This document shows, in pieces, positions 12,301 to 23,999 of a stretch of DNA of 64,000 nucleotides. Below the pieces are notes generated by a model. It searched no databases. It had not been told where the DNA came from and saw only the letters and a program-made list of their open reading frames with translations. The stretch is taken from contig CM075103.1 of NCBI GenBank assembly GCA_037576195.1, positions 21,638,001 through 21,702,000 on the forward strand. Reading direction: 5' to 3'. Source of the DNA: Phytoseiulus persimilis (taxonomy: Eukaryota; Arthropoda; Arachnida; Mesostigmata; Phytoseiidae). A program made the translations under genes and the position numbers. Numbering within the stretch: position 1 is the first letter of the stretch; each line of letters begins with the position of its first letter.

Positions 12301-13898
12301 CATACTTTGAACTTCGTGATTACGAGAGGTGCAATGAGACGTTTGAGCACATGATGAAACTATACCCGTATTACCTGACGGGGCTGGAGTATTACTCGAG
12401 CTCTTTGTGGCACAAAATGCAGGAAAAGAAGCTCAGCTACCTCGCACAGACTTTGGTCGAGCTAGAACCCAACGCTCCGCAAACTCTGTGTGCCCTCGGT
12501 AGGTTATGAACCCGCTCTGAGAACTCGCTGGTGGTGATCTCTTCCCTCATCCCGGTCGCCATGCTCATAACGGAAATTGATATCTCTGTGCAGATGGCAA
12601 TAACTCTGCTCTTCTCTCCGAACAGGGAATTGTTTCTCGAGGCAAAAACTGCACAACTCGGCGGTTGAATGTTTGGAGAAAGCTTGCAAGCTGCACCCTC
12701 GTTTCCAGTACGCCTTCACGTTGCTGGGTCACGAGTACGCCAATAATGAAGAGCTTGAAAAAGCCATGCAGGTTTATCGAAAAGCGATCGCTGTGAATTC
12801 AAATTCATATCTCGTTTGGGGAGGCCTAGCTAGCGTTTATATGAAACAGGTGAGATCGTCGGGGTTGTGATCGATACGAGTCCGAAAATTGAATTTGATG
12901 TTCATGCAAGGATCGGGACTTTCGGGGTCAATGATGAAATATTTCTCCGGAGATTAGGGTGCCGCTCCCAGGATAACATTCTTCATGCAACATGATTTCA
13001 GGAACAATACTCTCTTAGTGAATCCCACTGGAAGAAAGCCATTTCCTACAACCCGGAGAACCCGACGTTGCTCGTTCATTTAGGAGTGGCCCTCCATCAG
13101 CAGAGTAAAACTTCGGAAGCCATCAGAATGCTGAGTAAGGCCATACATCTGGAACCAAAGTTTGCCCTGGCCAAGTTCCACAGAGCCACTGCCTACCTCG
13201 CCATGGACAGGTGAATATTCACACAGACTCCCCAGTATTAATTCCCCAATCCTCGGCCATATCCTGACTGAGGAAAGGCACTTCGATTTGTCCCTGTGAA
13301 GAATTGTCGCGCATACATGTTCTACACTGAGTGCGGTGGAAATTCCCAGAATGGTCCGGGACACACTTTCCAGGATCAATTCGGAACTATAGAATGTTGG
13401 ATCTGTAACGGCAGGGGTCTTTGACGCGTGCTACAGCAATTATTCATCCATTCGAGTCGGAGATCTAGAACGAAATTCGCGAGAAAACTCCTAAAAAATG
13501 TGCTCGATCGTTCCAGATGTCAGGAAGCATTGTGCGACTTGAATGAGCTGCGCACGATAGCCCCTCATGAATCCATGGTCTACTATCTGCTGGGGAAAGT
13601 TTACAAGAAGCTGGGCAAAGAACATCTCGCCCTCATGAATTTGTCCCGAGCCACCGATATGGATCCCCGAGGTGCCTACACGCAAATCAAGGAGAGTCTC
13701 GATCCTGTCCGAGAAAGGGACTCGGAAGAGCGATCGACTCCCCGCTCGCCAGGAGGTTTACCTGAAATCCCGAACACACCGCACCATCATCACCACAGAA
13801 GCACGAGAGATCTCGCACGGGAGTTCGAGTTTTCGATAGGCGATCCGATCATTGCCCGTGAATCTGAGCTCACTATGGAGAGTGATGACAGTTTCTAG
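9360..13898 (+). CDS. CDC27: CDC27/APC3, anaphase-promoting complex TPR subunit
   Basis: CDC27 (APC3) is a tetratricopeptide scaffold of the anaphase-promoting complex, the ubiquitin ligase that drives mitotic exit; its TPR groove binds the C-terminal IR tails of the activators CDC20/CDH1. Ten exons fit GT-AG rules: 9360-9392, 10135-10294, 10512-10648, 10751-11056, 11221-11414, 11574-11774, 11903-12498, 12626-12849, 13002-13210, 13517-13898. They sum to 2442 nt with consistent phases, giving 813 residues (human 824). The N-terminus reads EPVQ|AAIWQCLNNHR, YLLAKCCVDL and SLRLNP-LWS-FEAL, close to human CDC27. The middle is low-complexity with an RRSTRLYTSNS motif. The C-terminal TPRs include FTLLGHEYANNEELEKAM and YYLLGKVYKKLGKEHLALMN. 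The 33-nt first exon is inferred from homology. The TAG stop is followed by AATAAA at 14311. Confidence 0.93.
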
Positions 13899-14310
13899 AA
13901 CGAGGTCCAGTGCCTCAATTTTTAATAGTGAACGCGTGTAAATACCTGAGTTCGTGACCCGGAGCTGCGGAATTGGGGAGAGAAAGCTCTGGAATGCAAG
14001 AGCGAGCGACCATGGCTGTTCGTCCTCTATCATTATGGAAGTGCAATTCGAAGCTCAGGATCGGCGAAATGTTGCGGAATTCGGGACAAATGAAGCGTCA
14101 ACCTCGCTGGAGTGGATTGACACGTGAAAACGGGAAGGAATAGCATTGAACAAAAAAAGTTCGAGTATGTGCTGCTGCTGCGTATAGTCTTCACATTTCA
14201 TATTGCAATTTTTTCTGGAAATTTCGAGGTCTTTTGAGTCGGATCCCCGCTGTACATGTAGTCGTAAGCTTAAATGACTGGGGACCCCTTCCGATCATCA
14301 TATTTATTGA

Positions 14311-14316
14311 ATAAAA
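14311..14316 (+). terminator. Polyadenylation signal of CDC27
   Basis: AATAAA lies about 410 bases after the CDC27 stop codon, on the coding strand, implying a 3' untranslated region of roughly 430 bases. Confidence 0.65.
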
Positions 14317-14339
14317 CGAAGAAGACTCTTGATTGACCC

Positions 14340-17300
14340 TATTATCTCATGAGGAGCGGGCGAACAGTTCCTGTTCTTCTCCCCTGCTCTCGAGGAATGA
14401 ATGCCTCTTCATCCGACGAGAATGGACTCGAGTTAAGTGGATACAGAGACATGCGAGCTGCGTTCCTAACCACTGGTCTGGCGGCATTGGCTCTTCGTTG
14501 CTCATATCAGGTTTCCAAAGATGACTTCTTCTTTGTTTTCCGGCTAAACCTCTCAGCCAGCCCTCAGAAGTGTCCTGGGATCACCTTTCGGTATTGCTTC
14601 AGTCGCCCTATCGCCTCGCAAATCCCATTGCGGGCGGCGGGCTTGGGTCTTAAGATGGTTCAGATTTAATTCTGATACAAATTAAATCCTCTTTTTACCA
14701 CATAAGAAATTTTTGTTGTCGGCCGGGGCCCCAGATGACTTCTGGGTCACGCAGAAAGTCACATAGGAAGTGCCGTGTGAGGAGCAGTGGAGCTTTGCAA
14801 AGTTCTGATCCTTATCTCGGATTTCAGGAATGTAAGCTCGAAAATCTTATGCGCTGTGGTGAAGCATAGTATCCTCTTCAAGGAAACCCGTATTCATGTA
14901 TCATATTTTGAGCGTTCAATACCGCGTTCCGCCTCTCATCCTCCTGCTCACGAAGATTTCAGGGCCGCGCACCGGCGAAATGCATCCATCCGCAAACGGC
15001 TCCCTCCATGTTTTGAAAGGAAGCTATCAGAAGGAGTTCGTCTATGAGGAGGCTCAGTCCATGTGATATCAATGCAGTAAGCTCCGAGATCGGGGGAGAC
15101 ATGGTCGCGAAGATACGACAGAGGGTGCACGCCAAGAGTTCCGTGGTTGAGGTACGTGTTCTGAGGGTGCACATCAGAAATGACAGCTCATTCGAAATTT
15201 ATCTGGGAACTTCTCCAATTCTATTCAAATGCCTTGCCTCTGATGTCGCCTACGGATCCGCGATCGACTCAACCGAGAAACTCCCACGGATGAGATAGGA
15301 AGCAGAATCAAATCCATCTAAGTCCTCGGCAGACTCATATTTATTTGGTTGAACGATGAAAACCTCGGAGGCTTCCGAAGTCTGAATACATAGTGGCGTC
15401 TCAGAGCAGCAATCGACGGTATATGATAGGTATGTTTTTCTGGAAGCCACGGAAAAACTTCAGAATGACCTGCTATGAGATCGACTTTCGAGGAAAAAAT
15501 CTGTTTGAGACAGCGGCGCGTTCGGTGTGTGCAGAGTTTTGGCGGAAGTCGACTCTCCACTGCATCCGTTCCTAGGACGCGACTAGGTAGAGCATGTCGT
15601 CGAGCACGGCCAAATACCATCGGATTGGCGAGCATCGTGGCGGCTGGGGAACTCTGGTAAATAGCATACACCAAGTCGCACTTTGGAGCGGAACCCTCGG
15701 TTGATTGAAAAAAACCTCTCGCTCGATTGCGAGCGCTCTTAGGGTTCCTACCACCGTAGGTTAACGTGGCGAGCTGAGGCGTAGTCGGCTCTTGTAAACA
15801 CTCTAGAAGCAATGTACCCATCCAACACTCAAGTCTTGAGTCTCTAAATATTCAAGACTTGAAACACTCGTGGATTAGAGCCTCCTTCTCGATCCACTCC
15901 ATTCAGAACTCGAGGTTTTCTCAGGTTCGCGGAAGATCCCGCTTCCTTCACCCGTATCGTCGAGCATGGCGAATCATCGGTGTGCAACCGGGAGCTCGAA
16001 AAACCGGCCGCTCGAAACCGGCCATTCTGGCATGTTCGCCATCCTATTCGGAAACTCGAAGGCTCTGCCTAGAAGGTTCGTTGGGATCGAACGGAACCTA
16101 ATTTGAGGGAGAGGGTTTTCGAGCTCCCGGGCTTTCGAGCTCCCGGGATTTTTTTCGCAGCTCCTGGCTTTTCGAGCTCCCGGGTTTTCGAGCTCCCGGC
16201 CTGTAACCGAATCATCTACGTCGAGCGTGACCCTGTCGGAAACCGCAGTTTTCGTTGGGGCAGACTCGGAGATTCCAGGTGTTAGGTCCGCGATTCGAGT
16301 ACTGCTGCCCACATCGTAGGGATCAGCGGATAGGGTCAATGATCGCAACTGGGAGAACTCGAGCGATCTCCATTTGGTAGATTGAATGACATTTTTCCGA
16401 AGTCTTTGGCGCTCAGCAGCTCCTTTCGCACGATGGTTCCGGGTCGATATTGTGGAATTCCCTGAGCTCTGCTTCGGGGAAGCAGAGGACGAGTTATCGG
16501 TTCGCCAGCATGGTTGTCTGCAAATTTTCGTTCCGAGCGTCCCTCTGCTCATCATGGCGAAGCACCGTTTATGATTCTGGTCGTCTAAAAAATCTTCGGT
16601 CGTTAAATTTATCATCGCGCAGCCGCAGCCGATGCTCGCTCTTTCCCAGCACCCTGTGACTCTCTCCTGTGACTCTGGTGTCACACTCTGCGTGCTCAGC
16701 CTGAGGCTACGAATGGCTTTGATCTGAGCTCGATGTAATTTCAATCGCATCTACAAGTTCGACGAGAAAGGCACCCGACCTGGACAAATGACCAGCACAG
16801 ACCCGGAAGTTGTCGTGAGTTGTTCCTAGAAACTTCTCGTGAGAACTTGTGAGGTCGCCGGCGCGGAGTGGACTCTGAGAAGCAGGGATCGATTGGGGAG
16901 AAATAATCGTGAGCGAGGCCTCCCTTCAAACTGAATTGCTCAAAACTTTCAAGAATATTAGCGGTATCTCGAGTCGGTCTTGAGTGGAGAGATTCCGCTT
17001 CGTGATCGAGATTCCACTACTCCCGAATGTCGTCGGCTCGGGTCCTTATAAAGCAGATCTGCGAAAAGAACTTGGATCTCAAAAGCGACCTTGCATCGTG
17101 CACCTGTTGGTTATGACTTCGAGCGAGCTGATTCAGACGAGCGCTCCCGTCCAGTCTCCGGCGGCAAAGATCCCACGAGGTCGAATTGGAGCAGCATGCG
17201 GACCTTTCAACTTAGAAGTGTTTATCGAATCCAGAATGAACCGCGGGCTTCGCAAATTCAGTTGTCGGGTGGTCGTGTGTCTCCTGATCCAGAGATCTGA

Positions 17301-17680
17301 GCTCGCCGATTGAAGCCTCGCTGGATTCAAATCGATCGAGTCAGACTGTCTCTTACATACTCTTCCTCCTTCATTTCCCTTCCGAAAGCCTCGAACAGTT
17401 CTTCCTGAACAGTCGGGCGTGCTCTGTCGTTGTGTCCCTCGGGGGTAGTGGCATCGGGAGACCACAGTGGCCTCATCCCATGACTGTTCCTGTAATAGAT
17501 TATCCAGCGCTAGTCTGCATATGTCGCCATTCTGCTTTCTGGTCAGATTGACAGTGGTGCTTCGGAGAAAGCTATAAAGAGTGTCTCGCGACTCAACGGA
17601 ATTGATCGCCGCCTCGTTCGGAGGTGTATGAGTCCCTCTCTTTGAGAGCACATTTGTATACGTACGTGGGCTTGAGAGTT
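14340..17680. other. Intergenic stretch with GAGCTCCCGGG repeats
   Basis: No recognisable gene. Around 16115-16200 the motif TTTTCGAGCTCCCGGG is repeated about five times with spacings near 17-30 bases; it combines two six-base palindromes. Long minus-strand frames (15318-15821 and 15974-16750) pass through here but show no known domain and are partly produced by the repeats. Confidence 0.4.
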
Positions 17681-17690
17681 TTTCGCGGGA

Positions 17691-20236
17691 ATGTCTGATT
17701 CGGGTCATTCATACTATCACTGGAGAACGGATGAGGTCTCCAAGGATTGTCCCGATTCGCCTGGCGAGCAACTCAGCTTTCTATTCGGGGTGATTGCAAA
17801 ATCGAAGAAGGGCCTTGTGAATTTCGCAAGTTTTGCGGGTCGAATGACATTTCTTTCCGTTTCAGGCGCCACCCCGTCGTGGACTTCGTCGACCTCTAAA
17901 TCCTAAAGCCTATTTTTTTTATGGAGCACTCCTATTGGGGATCGTCTTGACCGCGACTGTGCTCGCGTTATACTTCCTCAATGTCTTTACTCCAGCAAGG
18001 TCAGTTGAACTTCTGATATAAAGTCGACGTGATTGGTTTCCTCGGGTTGCCGGCTCGGTGATTTCCGTGAGGGTATTCTGAGGAAATCTGAACCTTCATC
18101 CTCTTTCGAAGGATGAGTGGTTGACCGTCCCTTGCCGTGCTCACACTCATCAAGTAACGAATGCCTCGTCTCCTTCTCTTCCAGATTGGCGTACGCTATC
18201 ATGTTCGACGCGGGCTCCACCGGGAGTAGGATGCATATTTTCCAGATTCGAGTCCAAAACGGAGAGTACAAACTGGACAACGAAACCTATGAGCGGGTGT
18301 CACCAGGACTCAGTGATTACGCCGCAGACCCCGGAGCCGGAGCATTGTCGCTCAAGTGGGTTGCACTTTCTAGCATCAATTCCGTTCCTTCTCAAATCGC
18401 GTTCCGCTGTGTTTGAGGCTCTCCATGTGCTCGGGCTCCACCCAGAGAGTCGCGACTTTGGGGCGGCTCAAAGTTCCGGTGGCTCGCGACATGTTGTGTA
18501 TGTTATTGTCTGGAAGATGAATTTCTAGTCTAGCACGGCTGGAATTTGACGTTTCCTGTGGCAAACAAAAGTTTACGAGCTGCGAGACGTCTCCGATGTC
18601 CTATCCTGGCATCGAGAACGCGACGTGACTCGGGTAAATTAGGTGTGTTTCCCTCGGATTGTAAAGATTTGGCGGTCGTATCAGATCTCTACTCACAATG
18701 TGTGGAATGAGCGGAATCTTTGCACTTGATGGTTCGTCTCACTGCAAAGTCCCATGAGGAAGCGTGACCCACGGAAACGTCCACATCTCGAAATCAATGT
18801 TATGAAAATAAGAGGCTGTTCTGTTATCGTTATGACCGTTATGATCGAAAACGTTGAGAACTCGAACTTTGCCCGGGCAAGATCCGTTCCCTGCTGGCCA
18901 TTAGAAATGCAGATTGGGAATGTTCGGAGATCACTCATCTTTTCATCTCTCAGGTCGCTGCTTGACAAGGCTCTGGGCATCGTTCCCGAAGCAGAATATG
19001 GTTTCACTGGACTCTCCCTGAAGGCGACAGCGGGACTGCGTTTGCTGCCCCTGCTACAGCAAACCCAGCTTATGGCTGAAGTCAGACGGTTCTTCAAACA
19101 ATATCCATTCCGGTTGGACAGCTCATCGGTGGAGATCATGGACGGCACACACGAAGGTTCGTCGACCTTGTTCTTCAGCGAAATACCTTTGTGAACCAAT
19201 CTCTTGACGAATCGTTCTGTTCCGATGGTTCGAAAATCGGGCTTTCCTCGATTGCAGGTTTTTATGCGTGGCTCACGGTGGTCTTCCTCCTGGGACGGGA
19301 TCTATTCTCAAACAACATCGCCGCACTCGACTTGGGGGGCGGATCGACCCAGATCACATTCATTCCCGAGGAAGCCACCACCTTCAACATGACTGACCAC
19401 ATGCACCGCATGAAAATGCCGGGGGGCAGTAATATTGACGTTTACTCGAACTCCTACCTTGGAGGGGGTCTGATGTACGGTCGCACAGAAGTCCTAAAAA
19501 AGAGCGAGACCTCCGAGCACAACTCAGAGATAATAATAGAGAGCCCGTGTATACATCCTGATGCCGAAGCTGGCGGTGATCTGATCTGGCAGTATTACGA
19601 CTACAATTACACGATCCGACCCCACCCAGAGGGTCACTTCAACTTTCTGCACTGTTACGAGAAGGCAAAAGAAGTGATCCGGGCAGGACGAGTGTTCAAG
19701 CCCAAAGAGCTTTACAGCCGCGATATGTTCCTTATGTCGTATTACTACGATCGCGCCGTCGACTGTGGTCTCATCGAGGACGGCGACGACGGCAAACTAC
19801 TCCAGGTCGAGGACTTCAAACATCGAGCCCAATATGGTGAGTCTCTGTTTCGGACTCCAATGATTTGAATCGTTCTCAGTCGGGACAATACTCCGAACGA
19901 TTCTTCAACACTCGTGTGATCCGATTCCAGAATGTCAACACCGAAGCCACAACCTTGTCCTAAACGAATTCCTATGCACCGATTTGACATACATCTACGC
20001 GCTGCTGCACGACGGGCTTGGACTCCCAGACTCCACGAGCATTTGGGTGCGTAGACTCGCTCCCGAGACGGTTTCCTTCGTTTGGGAGATCACACTCACA
20101 TCCACGCGCGTTTTGCAGTGCGCGACAGGACGAACACGCCGTCACAATTTCGTTTCACTTTCAGGTTGTCAAGAAACTCCGAGGCTCGGAAGTAAGCTGG
20201 GCTCTTGGTGCTGCTCTGAGCGGTATTCACCTGTGA
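17691..20236 (+). CDS. ENTPD5/6-type nucleoside diphosphatase, copy A
   Basis: GDA1/CD39 family enzymes hydrolyse nucleoside di- or triphosphates; the ENTPD5/6 branch acts on UDP/GDP in the secretory pathway. Seven exons fit: 17691-17789, 17866-17999, 18185-18355, 18954-19156, 19258-19836, 19931-20046, 20165-20236. They total 1374 nt (457 residues). A hydrophobic segment at residues ~49-71 is an N-terminal signal anchor; there is no C-terminal membrane span, as in ENTPD6. Apyrase conserved regions are present: DAGSTGSR (86-93), LKATAGLRLLP (~157-167), IMDGTHEGFYAW with the catalytic-base Glu, ALDLGGGSTQI, and SYLGGGLMYG. The SPC...HCYEK cysteines and a later C-C pair match NTPDase5 disulfides. 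The end is VSWALGA as in human ENTPD6. Exon 1 and its donor (GGG|GTGATT) are the least certain. ENTPD5 versus ENTPD6 orthology is not decided here. Confidence 0.9.
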
Positions 20237-20547
20237 TACTTGATATAAGCTATTGAAGGCCTAGTGAGGTTGGACAAGCCGTGGCACAGGGAACCGAGAC
20301 AATTGGCACCTCTCAAGATTGGTGGTATCGGGAATCGCGGTCCGCTGTTGTCATTTTGTGTGACCATGACATTCGACCTGAAATCAAGGACCGTCAGAAA
20401 TTATGATATGAGGCAGCGTAATTGATTGGAACATGACCAGAAGTTTAGAGAACTGAATGTGAAGCAAATTGTATATGCATTGATGTCTGCACTGGCCACT
20501 ATTTCAATCTGCTATTGGTACTTTATCCCAAGCTTTATTTTCCTGTA

Positions 20548-20553
20548 AATAAA
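20548..20553 (+). terminator. Polyadenylation signal of ENTPD copy A
   Basis: AATAAA about 310 bases downstream of the copy A stop codon, on the same strand. Confidence 0.55.
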
Positions 20554-20599
20554 CGCTCAGAGATTCCTCTATCCTCAGCTTCGTTCGTCTCAGCGGCTA

Positions 20600-22660
20600 C
20601 GCTCAGACCTCGAGCGATCGTTTGCCTCGCCGATCACAGCGATGAAAATATTGAACTGATTTCCGATACTTCAGAGCGGCGGGGGAGCACACGAGAAGAG
20701 TTATGTGATTAGTAACTTATACGGGAAACTTCGATGGCACTCCGAAGGCGTCAGGGCGGCGTGCCACCTCTTGAGCTGCGACGTACTAGTTCGGCACATA
20801 ATTTCCGAGTCGACTACGCGCACTCGCGTGCATCGCCATCAGTCCAAGTTGACTCATCGTACTCTGGAGCAGAATCGATCGCTATATCTTGCGATTTGTC
20901 AGCTTCAAATCTGTCTGCAGTGAATGTGAATGGGGCTATGTGATTCAATCAATCCCACCATTCCCTCATGTCAGTCCTGAACAAAAACAGGTGTGGAATC
21001 TCGACCCGGGAGGCCTTAGGGAAGTGTGAAATCGTGAAAGGTGCGGAAAAGAATCGGGAACCTATCGCACTGAGATGGATTCGCATCACGACGGCGAATC
21101 AAGCTTTGGGGAAGGTGGAGCGTTGGAGTCAACTTGAAAGCGACAAGCGGAAGGGGGTCGGCGAGATGTTGCTCGATCAGAGATCACATCCGGTTCGGCG
21201 ATCCGTTGACTCAAATTGGGTCAAAATGCTGAAGAGACGTGTACATCGAACGCGGATCATCAATCTCTCTGCGGTCGTTCCCGAAAACCTCAATAGCCTT
21301 CGTGGTTCGTGTGTGGAACCGGGCATGAGTGAACTTTCTTGCTCTCGAAAGGCTGCATCTGCATGAAGCTTGCATGAACCAAAATCGCATGAAATTCCAG
21401 ACACTTCGACACGGCATCAGCCCAACAATGAGAAAGTGTGCAGTCAGAACGATACGACCACAGCGAGATAAATCTTCGAATCCTTCAGAGCAAGAGACAG
21501 ACGCGGACTTCGTTCCTCCTTGGACATCCTCAGCTTGAATCATCGATCCGAAAAACCAGAACTCCAGCGCGGACATGATGAATATCCGTAACCCTGTTGG
21601 CTGTTGGGGACTAGCGAAACAAAACCGGACCTTTTCCGCATCTGGCATTTGCTCTTTGGGGTATGTGACGAGGCATATCGGAGGGAGTGGATAGTCAGCG
21701 CTTCCGATCTGAATCACGTTCGTTACATGCAGCCCGAGATACGCTGATGGAGAGAACACTTCAGGCGTAGAGATGGTCCAACTCTCTCGGCGGTAGGGAG
21801 TCAGAAGTAGCGGCAGTGAAGCTTGCAACATCCGGAGAATCCGAATTTCGAGTCGTTGCCGCCGTTTCGATTCCGATTCTCTTTCTCCGACCTCCGTCGA
21901 CAACTCCACCTTGAGATAGCCCCGGCTTCCACTGCCGACTTGGATCGCGTCGAGTATGCGAGTTTTCTCAACGCTTCCCGCGCTTCTTCCTTTTGTGGCT
22001 TCTGATAGAAGTCTTCATTCCGTCGATTGGAGATATCCAGGCTGACATTCTCGGATAGTCGGAAGTTCACGTCGGGTTCCGGAAGCTCCGAGTCATCCTG
22101 TCCAGCCAGTTCGGTTCCCAGGTCAGAACTCCAGGCGGTTGAGTTTAGGCTTTCAGTGAATCTGGCAGGTGTTGCCCAAGACACGTAGATGGTCCCGGGA
22201 GCACAAGTCTACTCACGGAGTGAGCTCTCCCGGACGTGCCACATTCTGCGAAATTCGAGTCTTCTCTGACCATCGTAGATACCCCCCCTCTGATATCTGC
22301 CGCGCCTCGGATCACGAGAGAACATCAATTTCACGGTTCGCCGAGGACGGGTCGAACGGGAAGGAGAGCTAAGGATATGAATAAGACACAGCAGAAAATT
22401 CTCAGCCCTGATTCGTCGTTATTCCCTGCAAGCAAATAATTCAATGATTCAGGAATGATTTCCCAACCATTTTCGAAATGCAACAGTCGAGCCTGAAAGT
22501 TATCACGCCATCAAACAGTCGCCCTAAGACTCGTCGAACAATGATGAAACCCTCCCATGAAACGGACGAAATGACTGACTCAACACGAAACCGCGACCAG
22601 ACATCATTCCCTGGAAACCGGAATGCGGCGCGAACCAACCAATCTGGAATCTGGATTTTC
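20600..22660 (-). other. Uncharacterised stretch with long minus-strand frames
   Basis: Two overlapping minus-strand frames are open: 22184-21801 (charged, Ser/Lys-rich) and 21909-21211 (232 codons, with mixed hydrophobic and polar stretches). No family was recognised and splice sites are ambiguous, although a donor-like TCC|GTGAGT lies at about 22209-22215 on the minus strand. They could be exons of an unknown minus-strand gene or chance frames. Confidence 0.25.
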
Positions 22661-22670
22661 GAATACAGTA

Positions 22671-23163
22671 CAACCTCAATTATTTCAACCTTTCCGATTT
22701 CAAACTCGATTATTTGAGCTCTGCGAAACAGGCCGAAGGATGACTATCAGACGCCAAGTTGATCAATCTGAACGCTTGCTAAATGCGCGCAGAAGCATGG
22801 GAGTCCGTGGAACCAGAGACACTGAAGATCCTTTGGAACAAGCTGATGAGAACAAACGTCGATCACGAGCCGCCGTCACCGAGCGGTACTGTGGAAGCCG
22901 GAAACATCGGGGAGACACTCCGCGGAATCGAGGGGTTCGAGGAGTGTGACACGGACAATGTCGCAGAATGGCTGGGATGCGATGCATCACTCGAAGGTTC
23001 TGAAGGTGAGATGGAAGTGGAAGAAGAGAACTCCCTTCCACCTCCATCAGCTGCGGAAGCCTACGAAATCCACGTTGAATGCTACCTTCGGATGCTTCTG
23101 AAGCCCTCCCCGTGGATTGCGTATCATCTCCTCGAATCTGACTCTGCACTGCTTCGTGTCTAG
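22671..23163 (+). mobile_element. Tigger/pogo-like DNA transposon relic
   Basis: At about 22671 the sequence reads TACAGTACAACCTCAATTAT, a TA followed by a CAGT-(N)-AACCTC end of the kind known for pogo/Tigger elements. Seventy bases further, AEAWESVEPETLKILWNKLM and later VAEWLGCD on the + strand match the C-terminal domain of Tigger/jerky-like transposases ('AW--V-PETI-NCW-K'). The catalytic DDE core is absent between end and C-terminus, so the copy appears internally deleted. The open frame ends in TAG at 23161. The right inverted end was not found. Confidence 0.6.
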
Positions 23164-23479
23164 TGGACGGTCCTCTATGCGCCTGTAGACACTCGAAGAC
23201 GGTCTTGTGGATTCTTGAAGACGGTCTCGTAGGCACATGTATAGGTCAAAACGCTCCGGGACTGTGAGCGTCACCCGTCAAAAAACCTCTGTTGTATCGT
23301 TAGAGATTGAGCACTCCCACCTTCTGACCACGCTAGGAGGAAAATCGGGAGGTTCGATTAGAAACACGTCTGAACTATTTAACGGCCGAATCTGGACTAC
23401 TTTATTCTGGTTCCACACATGCGCTCGTTGACACAGTCTTTCCTTCGTGGACTCTCCCCTGGAGCCATCTCGCTCCTCT

Positions 23480-23790
23480 GTGGGCGGTGTCACTTCGGAA
23501 ACTCCCGACCCAACAACCTCCTCAAACCCAGGAGAGTACAGTCGGATCGATGTTGGAATCACTCCCATAGACTCCGCAGAGCAGGGTCAGATCGATCCCG
23601 AAATCAGCTCGTTAGACTCCAAAAATAATGGTCGACGCCGGAATCACCTTCTCAGAACCAGAAAAGTATGGTCAGATCGATCCCGGAATCACCTCCTTAG
23701 ACCCAGGAAAGTTGGGTCAGGTCGATCCCGAAATCAGCTCCCTGAACTCCGAAAAGTATGGTCAGGTCGACCCCATTCGTTTCGGAAGCT
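23480..23790 (+). repeat. 45-bp minisatellite array, diverged (locus 1)
   Basis: About six or seven units related to GATCGATCCCGGAATCACC...(A/G)GTATGGTCA, phased at about 45 bases. Units differ a lot from one another, so this array is old. It points in the opposite direction to the array at 25213-25642; the two flank part of a Ty3/Gypsy fossil. Just after it, at 23846-23869, is the CCCTCCCCTGGCTACG end-like motif also seen at 6378. Confidence 0.75.
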
Positions 23791-23999
23791 CGACTGAGAT
23801 AGTATGAGCTCCGAAGTTCTGGGAGGGGGGCTAAAGCTTCTCAGCCCTCCCCTGGCTACGCCACCGAGGATTGATCGCTGACGATTCATGCGACACAGCT
23901 ATCTAGGTCGCTGGAAGAGTCAAGATCAAATACAGCACATCACAGAGGGGGATTACGCGCGTCACCCTCGCGGAGGACGTCACGCAGCTCATCAGCTGC

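Noticed and set aside
15974-16750. 258-codon minus-strand frame
   Set aside because: Much of it is produced by the GAGCTCCCGGG repeats; no domain or splice support.
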